Source of the DNA: Lactifluus volemus
Lineage: Eukaryota; Basidiomycota; Agaricomycetes; Russulales; Russulaceae
DNA: 64,000 nt
NCBI GenBank assembly: GCA_022376515.1
Contig: WTXI01000011.1
Location: forward strand, 558,001 to 622,000
Reading direction: 5' to 3'
Each line of letters opens with the position of its first letter. The first letter of the stretch is position 1. This document shows positions 10,118-21,454 of this stretch, piece by piece. The notes below the pieces were generated by a model, which made no database searches, was not told the DNA's origin, and worked only from the letters and a program-made list of their open reading frames with translations. The translations under genes were made by a program, and so were the position numbers.

Positions 10118-12816
10118 GACCGAATCCTGCAGGATTAGAACGACATAATACAAAGATAAAGAGGGTATAAAAGAAAACGGGCGTAAAACGCAACAGAGAC
10201 TTTAACTTATGCCGAGCTCTCCCCGTGCCCGTTCCCGTTGTAGGTTATTTGCAAATTACATTTGCCTAATTTGGTATGAAACCAACTCGGGATCGGCCGA
10301 TGTACCAGTCGATCAAGATCTTCACACGAACCCCGGTTTTTGCGCGGAGCTTGGGGCTATGCTTTGCTTGGGCCAAGTCACTCTTGTTGACAACCAACTG
10401 TTCAACGTTTAACGCTCCTACTGTAAAGGGCAAATTACACTCCCATTTCCGTACTAGTACCAAACGCCAATATCTCAAGACTCAGGCTAGTCTTACAAGT
10501 CGACCCCCTGCCAGTGGCCTTTGCAGATCCCTTGAACCTAAACGGAGTCTCCGCCGACGACTTGAATGAAAGGTAGTCGGCCTTACGAGTAGATGCCCAA
10601 AACAGAGACACAATTTCTTGGTCAAGATGATGATCACTGGCAACCTCGCCATAGCTGGGAAAAATGCCTGCGAAAGGAGGCCCTAGGAACCCACCAGGTG
10701 CGGCTGTGCTACCATTGAGGAGGGGCAGGATGGACCGTACGACAGGAGAACTAGGGACGTAAGTTCCCATAGCAAACAGGGGAGTACACACTGGACCCTT
10801 GTTCATGCAAAGACGTTTGAATCTGTCAATCCCACATCACCCTTTCTCGACCGTATGCACGATCGTCATGAAGTCTGTTGTAGAAGAATTTGCGTCTGCA
10901 ATACGCCAGCATACTGGAACTAGAAACGCAGCAATTTCCTACATGACAAGGCCATTTGTTCCTATGAACTATTTGAATTTGCGGGGATCGAGGATTGAGG
11001 CGATGTCGGTCACAGGAGAGCAACATCCTAGTGGGCACGTTATCAAAGTCGAGATTGAAGTAGGGTTTGGAGGTACCACTTGACTTCGCAGTTCACAACA
11101 AAACGCAACTGAACATTGATTTTCATGCGGGCATATCGTGACCTTTCTCCTTTTACGGCGATACGTACCGCTCCAACGATTCGTGATTTAGCAGTCTTGA
11201 CACGTCCTCGAGTCATCCTCAGAGACCTACTCGAAGCATTCGATAACCGCTCGGCTTTGCGATGCGTTTTTCTATTGGACACCCGCACTGTGTATATTTT
11301 GACTAGTAGTAGGGCAACACAAATCATATGAGTTGTTTACAAGTCAATCAGATCTTTGTGATGAAGATGAGACTTTTGGATAATTGGTGATAATCTGGCC
11401 CAGGTGCGCTTTTGACAGGGGAGACGTCTCAACCCTCGTTTGTTGTACAAACCACTGGCAGTGTTTGGGCAAGTCCCGCGCTGCGGGCAAGACCGAAGCC
11501 TGGATGTTCTACATGATGCATGAAGAAGAAGCAAGATGAGGGCGTGCGCACACATTCACACACTGGCAACTGTCACACCCATCCCTAACCTTTCCACGTT
11601 AAAGAACATCATACCCCACCATCTCACCACAGGTCCGTGTGGTCTACATAGCCGAGCGCCTCTTTGTTATATGTAAACATGCAGCGCTACATAAATCCGG
11701 ATTCAAAAAAAAAATTGAGGGCGTGTGCGCGAGAATCGTCTATCCAACGGGCGACACCAAATTGGGCTCAGAACACTCGCGCACTCAGTTGCACGAGAAC
11801 TGAGGGAGACAGAGTATAAAACTATGAAACATAAAAGACCCATGAGTATCAAAAATACTCAAAGGAACTGATCAACTCGAGGAGCCGCGTGCGCACAAGA
11901 GCCTGAGCGTGTGCCGCACGTGCTGTAATAGTACTGTAGATATCCGAGCTCCATTATCCAGCGGTCCAGATAGATGCACAGCCTGAGTGCAAAGCAAAGG
12001 ATACTGTCTAAAGCTAGAACTTAAATGAATAAAGACAAAGACGCTGCCGTGACACGAAGCAGAGAAACTACCATGATGAGCACTGGCAAATAAAGACCAA
12101 GGCCTAAAAGGAAAGTTGTGGGGCATGAGGCCGGAGACCGTAGAAGTACGGCCGAGGTGGTAAAGGCAACATCGTGGCGTACGAGGGGTCCACACTGGCA
12201 AGAAGGACGGGCGGGAATCTACTGTGGTAGAGAATTTGAAAAGGGGGAAGTCCGAAGGAGAAACAGTTGAAATGAGGCAACAGTACCATTTGTGCCAGCG
12301 AGTGAGGTGAGTTGAAAGAGGATGTGAAAGTGGTAAAATGTGAAACATGCCCGCAAGCCTGAGGTTGGCGACATGGGCGAGTCCAGGGTGACCTTACAGA
12401 ACTGGGGTGGCAACGACATCAGCTGCCGGGCGAATGAAGTGGCATGAATCATCAATAAGAGCGCAACAAAGGAGATCTGTCAGCAGCCGCAGGGGAAAGG
12501 CGACGCACCTCAGCTGCTTTCTCAGCACTTGCTATAATGCACTGTAGTTACTGATTAGTAGAGTAAACAGGAAACCATCACGAAGCAATAACAGGACTCG
12601 GAGCGATCACACTTCATCTTTAACATAAAAGCTCAAAAGTTGCTCCTCCAAATGACCACCTTTATCCTCCTCCACATTCTTTTGCCCACTCCCTCTCTTT
12701 CCTAGGTGTGCACACGTTCCACATGCCACATCCTTCATGACGACATGATCCTTCTAACATTTATGATATTTCTGCCACTGGGTCAGGTCGCTCATTTTCC
12801 TTCAAACACACCCAAT
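10118..12816. other. Intergenic, no gene recognised
   Basis: Several frames of 70-160 codons exist on both strands, for example minus strand 10435-10806 and 11872-12348. None shows a recognised domain or a coherent exon structure. An A10 run lies at 11705-11714. The last 250 bp before 12817 are pyrimidine-rich and probably promoter and 5' leader of the secreted-protein gene. Confidence 0.5.
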
Positions 12817-13406
12817 ATGTTCTTCAAATTCTTGGCTGCTCTTCTTGTCCCCGTCGTTGCGTCGGCTGGGCCGGTCCGCCGGCTAACTCCTCAGCCTGCT
12901 TCAAACTTGAACAGCATCACTGCTTTAGTATCTCTCAACATCACCAATGGACCCATTACCCACGGCACCTTGTTGAAATTCAGCTCATCCGCCATCAACA
13001 GTACTAGAAACAGCTCTGTACGCCCGATTAAGTCTTCATCTATCAACGCGATTCTAACGCATGTACAATCCCCTGACTCCAGAATTTCTCCTGCCTACTG
13101 TTGGATCATGACGTGCGTAAGTCAGTCATACTCCCGTTGCATAATTGCACCGTCCCAAGAAATTTTGACGGCCTCGTGATTGCCTTCATCACGTTGAAAA
13201 CCAGCAACTCGACCACCAAAGAAGAATCACCGGCTAGGCTCATCGCAGCAGGGCCAGCTGAGTTTATCATTTCCGGCAACCAGAGCACTTCCCTGCCCTC
13301 TTCGAGGGTTGGCGGCTCGGCCCCGCCAGCTACACCATACCCTCATGTAACCACGACCAGCCCAGGCGCATCCTCGAGTGCTACTGTTGCCGGATATGGA
13401 TTCTGA
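12817..13406 (+). CDS. Small secreted protein, Ser/Thr- and N-glycan-rich (one apparent -1 frameshift)
   Basis: The ATG at 12817 starts a signal peptide (MFFKFLAALLVPVVASAGPV, likely cleaved after ASA). The mature part has several N-x-S/T sites. The frame changes by -1 at about 13083: before it reads HVQSPDSR, after it NFSCLLLDHDVRKSVILPLH and NCTVPRNFDGLVIAFITL, which continues to AGPAEFIISGNQS and ends SATVAGYGF. With one added base near the AA of AGAATTT the whole reads 196 aa. A 59-nt intron (GTACAA...AAG, 13061-13119) would also restore the frame but would delete the NFSC part and has a weak acceptor. I remember similar secreted basidiomycete proteins with an HNCTVP motif but no function. 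It could be a surface or effector-like protein; that is inference. Confidence 0.6.
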
Positions 13407-15941
13407 ATTTGAGCCCGATCACTGTTATTAAATACTTTGATCGTAGACCAGCCACTAATTACAGTATGACAGCAAGTGCGGCACAACCCTCTGATGTGTA
13501 CACTCCTGGTTGTTACGTCCATATATTTTCGTAGTCATGACCGTAGGGTGTTCGTATACTCCATCTCAGGCAGCCCGCGCTACGGTAGTTAGCTCCCTCA
13601 TTTCTTGTGCATGAGTAATCTGAGGCCAACTTGGCATTCAAGATGTCCTTGACAGTACAATGCTCGTGCACACTCTAATCTTGCATGAAGCTTCAAGCTC
13701 ATGCCATCCAGTGACGCCACGATGAGTCTGCCAAACCTTCAAGTTGACACACATCGCAACGCTAGCACGGCCACTGGCACGCTACGGAGATGCCTTTCCT
13801 GTCCAACTCGGATGACGGCGAGCATGCCACTTGGGGGAGCAGAAGGCGAGAGCGGCTTGCGAAAGGGCCAGGTAGTGGAGATATCCGACGACGACTCGGA
13901 GTCGGACGGCGATGGTGCGATTGCGTCTTGGATTGTGTCATCTAATCAGACAGACGACGCAATCTAACAGTATTGAGATTGGCAGATGACTCATGCCCTA
14001 AATTCGGAGCATTATTGATTCGTTGTCTACGGGTCCCCGGGCCTCCTCGCTGAACCAACAACAATAAAACTATGGCCCTATACCCATTCAAAGCTGTATG
14101 CCTTGATATAACGCTACAGGATTGGCCCAGAGCTGGGCTTACCGTCACGGTCAGGCTCAGTGCCAGTGATCGGAGTGCTGTAGGCTTTTTTTTTTTAAAA
14201 ATAGTGCAAATAGATGTGATATACTGTCATGATCAGTATTAGATTAACCGAAAAAGGAAAAGGCTCGATCTAAGATAGCGCAGGCAGGCAGATTTCCACC
14301 TAGTACCCAACTAGCTCTGTGCACATTATACATGACAATCAGTCAGAACTTGTTACTCAAGCACGTTGGTCAAGCAGAGGCTAAAAGGGAATTGCCACAT
14401 CTTTCCGTGGCATTTTCTAGTTGCTCACCACCACCGATGCCACACAGGCATGGAAGGACATGATATTGCATGCTATCAGGACTGCCAGACACCGAATCTG
14501 GCTCGACCAAAGGCTCCAGCGATGGCCGATCAACGTTCATCGCCCACTGTACAACTGCCACTTGCATGATGGTCCCTACAAGGGCTTATATGTGTTCCCG
14601 GCATGCTCCTATTGGTAGAATCGAAATGCTGCTTGTCCTCGGTCGATTCCACGCATTTTCGTACTAGATTCGCAAGGCTCACAACCCCGCTTCTAAATCA
14701 TTCTCCTTCTGGTGATGATTTTGCTAGAGTTATACCTTTTCAGGCCTTTCTGTCGATAAAGAAACGTCCTAGTGTCAGCATGACCGTCAACTGCCTCAGT
14801 GAAAGAGAAGTTAGACCTTGTGTCAGTGGTATTCCACGACGTAGATGACTGGAACAAGAGCCAAACGCGGTATGGGGCTGGTATTAGCCCGATCTGCCAA
14901 GCTCGGTCACTGCCGACGAAGCTGGATGGCACCAGGGGCAACGGGAAAGACAGGCAAATTTATTGGGTGAGTAACCAAATGAGCTATCTAAGATAATTCC
15001 GGCCGGGATGAAATGGATGGAAGCATACACAAGTCGCTAATACTGTAACAATCGATACGTGACCAGAGTTAGTCAACTAGAAAAGATGTTGCCTTCCCCA
15101 CTCCGCCACCCGGCAAGTGCATCACCGGATACAGCGTCGACAGTCTTCGACAAAGGCTTGATTGATGACCATGTTCTTCATTGACCCTTTCTTTGGAATC
15201 GTGATCCGCAAATTACGCACAAGCACACAAAAGGCTTTGGTTCCTACAAAAGTGCTCTTCTGCCAGACTAGCTGAGGAGGGACTCTGCTCTAGCTTGCAG
15301 GTCGGGCACAAATACCCATAGTCGCTGTCCTCGCTTCCCATAAGTCATCTCGGTGGGTCAAGTGGGATCAGGGTTAGAGGCGTCCAATCAAGTCATTTCC
15401 TAGTGTTAAGGCTGTCGAGAGATCGTACCTCTCTTTCAAAGATGCAACCGTTCTGCTCAAGTTTAAAGAACGTTCCGCAGAGGACACGGCGCCGATCTCA
15501 TCGTTTCCGGTGAGCCGATCATGTGCACAGAGAGAACGGCTTAATGACCGGTCCTAGATTCTGGTCGGAGGCTACCGCCCAGGTAGGTAGCCATGCTTTG
15601 TCGGCTTGTGAGTAGCCTTGTTTGAAATTAATTTCGCTCACGCTGGGCTATTTCGGCTATAAGAGCCGTCTCGCAGAAAGTTTGCAGAGTTCTTCACTTG
15701 CTTTAAGCTGGTATGATTGGATGTGTTACGATTGAGATGTGAGACGAGAAAAGGAAGGACTCAATACGGACTTTGAAAGAGTGGCGATGGCGCACGAATT
15801 GTTTCCCTGCTCGACTGGATACTAATAATGGCTCACTGACTCGGCGCCTTCTCCTCTTCTTCAAATGCCTCTTTATGTCTATAATCTCATCTAGCTCTTG
15901 TACTCTATTTTCCAATTGCAATCTTTTTCTCTTCAATATAC
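13407..15941. other. Intergenic, no gene recognised
   Basis: Only short unrelated frames are visible. One at 13701-13967 (+) ends in an acidic stretch VEISDDDSESDGDGA but has no recognisable partner exons. A T-run sits at about 14187-14197. A TATA-like TATAAG at about 15658 lies 280 bp before the next gene. Confidence 0.45.
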
Positions 15942-17588
15942 ATGTCTGAACACGCTCTCCCCTCCGCACCAGTATGTCCTTCTCTTACCCGGGACTGGCA
16001 ACATCATTTGCTTACAGCCTCATAGCACGCTGGTGCTTCACTCAGTTTACTCTCCTTATCCATTGCAGCTGCCAGCGCGAAACCAATAGATTTACCTCAA
16101 GATTCTTCTTTCGACCTCGACGACCATCACCCATGGCGTAGTGGCAGCGTCGAAGTCACCCAGCCTTTGCGCAGTCCAAACCAGGGAGTGGCTGTTCACA
16201 ATGGCACAAAACACCGTCGCCTCTCTTCTACGGGACAAGCGCGTCGGAGACTCAGCGACGCACGCGATGCCGCAAGCCGTCCAATGTAACTACCTCTCTG
16301 CCTTTCTTTTTTTCGCTACATACTAACGTCAGTTCCTCAGGCCCGTGGCGCTGCAGACCACAGCTGCAGCGCTTGGTTCTCTCGCCTCACAGTCCATATC
16401 TCCGTCAGTGTCCCTACCAGGAACTGACTTGTCCACCTCCAGTCGAGCACCGACGGGACCCATGGCAATTCCTATGCTCAACGTTTCCATTGCTAGACAT
16501 AGTATCAGTCGTTCTGTTCCTGTAGATGACGGATCTAGCGTTTCTGGTTCGCCCCCTCCCTCATCAGATTCAAAGGTTGGGGTTACAGGCGCCGTGACGA
16601 AAAGTGGAAAGAAGCGAGGAACAACCTTCACATGTGAAAGCTGCTCAAAGGTCCGTACGGTGATGTATTATGTTTACGGTGTCCTAGGAATGGGGCTGAC
16701 ATGATCGCACTGCAGGTATATCGCCACCCGTCCTGTCTGATCAAACACCGATGGGAACACACTCCACACTGGCGTGAAGCATCCAAATTTTTACTGAGCA
16801 AGCACCAGCAAGTGCAGCTCATGGAGGTACGTACTATCGTCATTCCGATATTCGTGTTTCCATGGCTATGATATCATCATTCCTCTTCCGTCATCATGCA
16901 TAGCTGCGCATCAGGCGGGCCACTTTCCAGAATTGTTTCGACTTTATTCACGCCGGCATTTTGCTAATACGATGTTCCTCCTCACGTGCAGGCTGCTGCG
17001 ATTCTTTCGCACTTGACGCCATCTGCGTCTGGCGGCTCATCGCTCCCAGATGACCGCTCGCTCTGGCCGTCCTTCCTCTCCGGTGGTGCATTACCTCCCC
17101 CGGTCCCAACGGGCGAGGTCGTTACCGAGACGGCAGCACACCCAACTTCCAGCTCAGTTCCATCAGGACCTCGCGTACATGATTATGCGCTACCGAGTAC
17201 GAGCGTTAACCAGATCACGCGGCTGCGGCCGGGGATAATCGCTGTCCCAACAGAACCGGTATCTTACACGCAACCGGAGAGCGGGGCACCTGGTTACGGC
17301 TCAATCGGAATCGAACCTTTGTCGTTCGCTAGTTCGTATCAATCGTCAGCTATGGTTATCGTACCGCGCGCGCGCGCGTCTGGGAGTTCGGATAGATGGT
17401 CGCTTTCCATGTCCCGCTCAGGCTCGAGTGATGAGAGCGAGTTTGTGGAGGTCGAAGCAGAAACAACACCATCCGGAGGATTCGGTATGCAAGGATTACG
17501 CCTCGGTGACGAAGATGACATTAGTGTAAAAGAAGAGGAAGAGGAAGAAGGGGGATGGGACGGGATGGAGATGGAGATGGAACTGTAG
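15942..17588 (+). CDS. C2H2 zinc-finger protein, basidiomycete family
   Basis: Probable DNA-binding regulator. Exons: 15942 to about 15971, 16069-16285, 16341-16650, 16716-16826, 16992-17588. The only clear domain is one C2H2 finger built across exons 3 and 4: FTCESCSKVYRHPSCLIKHR followed by WEHTPHW (C-x2-C-x12-H-x3-H). It is followed by the conserved REASKFLLSKHQQVQLMEAA and AAILSHL. The rest is low-complexity, with DRSLWPSFLSGGALPPPVP and an acidic C-terminus ending in Glu/Met repeats. The first exon fits badly. The canonical donor GTATGT at 15972 leaves phase 0 while exon 2 needs one leftover base. Either the weak donor GTCCTT at 15976 is used, or one C is missing from the CCCC run at 15959-15962, as in other genes here. 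From exon 2 on all phases agree. Confidence 0.8.
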
Positions 17589-17886
17589 ACGGGCAATGGC
17601 ATGGCAATAGCTCACTCTCGCAATTTATGGACTGACTGCTGGGAAGTTTTGATCTGTACGTTATTATATACGTTCTTCTTTGTGCTATCTTTTTGTATGT
17701 TGTTTTCTTCCCGTCGGTTATCTTGAATAGTGAGATATATATTTGCATCAAAAAAGGATTATTGTTTGATTGGGGAAAAACCCATTTCCAGGTTTGAGTG
17801 GCACAGACAACGGACTGTACCACTGTACTAGTACCACAGCGCTGTAGCCATCACTCGCTTCGTCTTTTTTTCTTTTTTTTCATTCA

Positions 17887-19603
17887 ATGGACAGTATCTC
17901 TCATCATCTCGGATCAGATTCGCCACCATCTAGACAAAACATTCTCACTTCTTTTCTTCGCGGTCGTCCACGAGGCACTTCTCAGTCCAATCCTTCACCT
18001 GTCGTCGACCGCGACTCTCCTCCCCTTCCCTCCCTCCCGTCTCACCTTCTCGTCTCTCCCCCTTCCCCTGGTACCAACTCCCCTGCCCATAGACGACGAT
18101 CAACAGCCGCCCCCGGCATCCAACAGTCCACTTCGCACAACCTGCCCATTTCATCCGGTATCACTCAAATGTTGCGCAGACGCCGCTCTGGCGGTGCACT
18201 CGCATCCTCCAACACCCCACAGCTCCCCACCATCGTCGCGTCGAGTACCCAACTGCCGTCCAACCTTCCCAACGTGCCTGGTACCGTTCTTACCGGCGTG
18301 TCACACCGTATCCGCCTCGTGCCACATCTTGACAGTCGCCGGTCGCTTCGCTTCGATCCTATTACCCGTGATGTCGCCGAGGGTAACACTGCGCTGCGCA
18401 TAGGCCGGTTTACCGAACGTTCGGGTGTAGGTATCGCTCAGGCCAACGCCATCAACTCGAATAAACTCGCATTCAAATCAAAGGTCGTCTCTCGCGCTCA
18501 CGCCGAGGTTTGGTCCGAACCAGGCGGAAATTCTTTATCAGGGATACTAAGAGCAGCTCTGGCACGTTCCTCAACCATGTCCGCCTTTCCCCTGCCAACC
18601 AGGACTCGCGCCCGTTCGAGCTCAGAGACGGTGACACTCTCCAGCTCGGCGTCGACTATCAAGGTGGAACAGAAGACATTTATAAATGTGTTCGTATCCG
18701 AGTTGAGATAGGCCGCGAATGGCAAACTTCTGCTAATGCGTTCAAGTGCGTGACGTCCTTTTTTTTTTTTCCCTCCGGAAATGGGATTAACATCCTGGTC
18801 TGTCAGCACCAACGCGTTGCGCCAGCTCAGATCGCTGGCAACAACTTCCAATCCTACGGCCTCCAAATCGATGAATAAGAAGCCTGTTTCCAAGTCCGGC
18901 TTCTCCGACTGCTGCATTTGTACGTGTCACGCCTCCTGCTTCCCTGTATGTGGGCCATCGATAAGTGTTGATTGGCTTGGACCCAGGTCTCTTTTCCGTA
19001 ACAATCCAACAAGCACTCTTTATCGCACCGTGCTCGCACGCCTTCCATTACAAGTGTATCCGCCCGCTCCTCGAGGCGCACCATCCGGCATTCTCGTGCC
19101 CCCTCTGCCGTACTTTTGCAAATCTCGAAGAGGATGTTGAAGTTGACGCTGCTTCGATCGACTTTGATGACGACGTAGCCGAAGAAGAAGAAGAATCTCC
19201 TCCCCCTGCCCCTGCCCCTGCCCCTGCTCCCGCACAGGAAGATGCTGAGATGCTGATATTATCCCCAAATTTAGGTCGAGAACGTGGTGAACGTGACGGT
19301 GCAGAGACGGAAGTCGAGCCCGAGATGCTGGGTGTCATCGGCAGCCTACGACGAATCCCTGTGCCCCCAAGTATCATCGACCTTGCGGAGGGCAGTGACG
19401 ACGACAGGGACGCCGATATGGTAGACGCTTCCAACCCCGAGCCGCCGTTGCCGCCTCTTCCCGAAGGCGAGGACCTGTCACCTCCGCCACCTCCTCCGGA
19501 ACGCGAAATGCTTGGCGCACGTAGCGCCTCCGTCTCAGATGCCGAAGATGCAAGTGGAGAGAGCGTCGATGATACGGATCGAGCGACGAAACGCAAACGA
19601 TAA
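17887..19603 (+). CDS. dma1: Dma1-type FHA-RING E3 ubiquitin ligase (one apparent -1 frameshift)
   Basis: Homologue of fungal Dma1/Dma2 (CHFR/RNF8-like), ubiquitin ligases that couple phospho-threonine binding to ubiquitination in spindle-position and septation checkpoints. Exons 17887-18745, 18807-18919, 18987-19603. After a long disordered N-terminus comes the FHA domain: ALRIGRFTER, FKSKVVSRAHAEVW, FFIRDTKSSSGTFLNHVRLS, RDGDTLQLGVDYQGG. The RING follows: SDCCICLFSVTIQQALFIAP, CSHAFHYKCIRPLLEAHHPA, FSCPLCRTF. The C-terminus is acidic with a Pro-Ala repeat (about 19199-19235). Inside the FHA domain, at 18525-18531 (GGCGGAAATTC), the frame slips by -1 between HAEVWSEPGG and KFFIRDTKSS. No intron can explain this because the homology is contiguous. 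With one A restored the protein is 529 aa and all later phases fit. Confidence 0.9.
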
Positions 19604-21454
19604 AATATTACTTTTAATGATTTTCTTTCTTTCAATTTCACTTTGAGTTACCGTTGTGTTGCTATGGTTCCCGCGTGGCTCTGTGTCAAATTCCTCGAAA
19701 CATACTGTAATCATGTCCCTCCACTCCACCGTGAACAACCGCCGGGGCCAGTTCTCTGGATTTCTTGAATGTCTTACTACTACGTCTGTAACCACTTTTC
19801 ACATATTCCCTATCTCTTGTTTCCCCCTTCTCTCCACTAGTTTATTCTTGTGAGTGTCGCGTTCTGGTTGGTTACGATCACGATACAATAGTTCCTGTCT
19901 TCGGCTTGTCGAACGTCAACCCGGTGTCGCAGCTCGAATCCAAGAATGATACCCAGGAACCCTCTTTGCTGCGGCTGCGAGCCGACCTCTGAGTCATCTT
20001 CAGTGCAAGGGGTAATGGGGGTAACTTAGTCCCTAGATGCTCATTGTCAGACGCAAGTCCTTCTAGTGATTACATATTCCAACGGAAAAGAAATAGCAAG
20101 ACCATCACAAGGGCCAGCTGTTGACCGATAAATCATGGTAGGTAGAACGATCGTCTGACATGACGTGACTGGACAATTGGGAAAGGGAGGATCTCCGGAC
20201 GGATATCCGTCTCCCAGAGGAGATACCAGACATGTACTGGCCAAAGTCGACGAAATATCCTCATCGGCGTAATCAGGCCTCGGACCGACCCTCGCCTCGT
20301 CGCAAAAGTCCGAATAACCGGGGGAAACCTAGTGAGCAATTAGAAGGACCGTGGAGAGGAGGAGATACACCATATGGAGAGCGCTGATCAGAAGGGTTGA
20401 CAAAGTGCCGAAATATCCATAACGGGCTGTGGGTCGGGCTCATGGATGAAGCGATGATGCAATCATGGTGGCCAGTCCTGGAGGTGTTATCAACGAAGAA
20501 AGCGTACCGCCATGCCAGTGCGAGGGTTGTTGTTTAAAAATGGACCAGGCTGTGTGATGGGGAAGTGCTTTGAGGGTCAGAAGTTTGTTTCTCGCTAATT
20601 GGGGCAAAGTTAGTTACCTTGTGGAACAGTTGTGTTCCTTGCATTCACTCCTTCGGCGGCCAATGCATACAAGTACTGTTGTTGGCACTGTGTGCCCCGA
20701 TGGCTCTATGCGGTCACCGCACCGGTTTTCCATCCATGCCCATAAATGCGTGTCAGTGGTTCGCGAAACATATGCGCCCGAAGTTATGCTGTAACCGCGC
20801 TTGAACGCGATGATAAATTTAGAAATGTCATATTGGGGCCATCAAACTGGGGTATCAACCCGATTGCGGAAACTTGGTGTATAAGTTGCTCTGGGGATGA
20901 AGAATACAGTAAGTTACACACGTCACCGTGTTCTCGACATGTGAACTGGTGTGAGACCCTGAACAAGTGTCAGGATCAACAAATCAATAGACCAGCGGCT
21001 GTGTGAATGGCTCAAGTTTAGCAAGAGACTGGCACTGGCAATAAAATGGAAGCCAGGACCTGGAACCCGTTTGTTTTGTGGAACATGTAACTGAGACTCA
21101 AAGTGATTGTGTTTTATACAAGCACAAATCTTTCGGTCGACTGCCAGTGTGAGGCAAGAGAGCGCGCTTAGAGAATGTATCCAATACAAGGTCAATATAA
21201 GAGATCATCCCAGGCGTGTTAGATTCGACGCGTTGTCAACCGATGCGATTGGTGGGTTTCGACGGAAAGGGTTGAATAGGCGGTTGTCAGGTAATAACTG
21301 TCATGTTCCTGGAAGGTTATGGTCACGGTGATTTTCCACCAATTTCCCTAGACCCTGGACCACGACTGGCATTTCAACCCGTTTCTTTTTCCTCCCTTTT
21401 ACCACCACAACGATACAATCTCTGACTCTCGTTTAATCTTTTGCGGAATCCGCA
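19604..21454. other. Intergenic, no gene recognised
   Basis: The first 200 bp are T-rich and probably the 3' UTR of dma1. The remainder has only short frames without recognised domains. The last 100 bp before 21455 are pyrimidine-rich, consistent with a core promoter for the bestrophin gene. Confidence 0.5.

Noticed and set aside
10435..10806. Minus-strand frame of 123 codons
   Set aside because: No family resemblance, no splice partners, and composition like the surrounding intergenic DNA.
11872..12348. Minus-strand frame of 158 codons
   Set aside because: Cys/His/Phe/Ser-rich product of a skewed composition; no domain, no plausible promoter or introns.
13061..13119. Intron to explain the frame change in the secreted protein
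   Set aside because: Acceptor is weak (GTAAG) and the intron would remove the NFSCLLLDHDV part that appears coding; a missing base fits better, though not proven.
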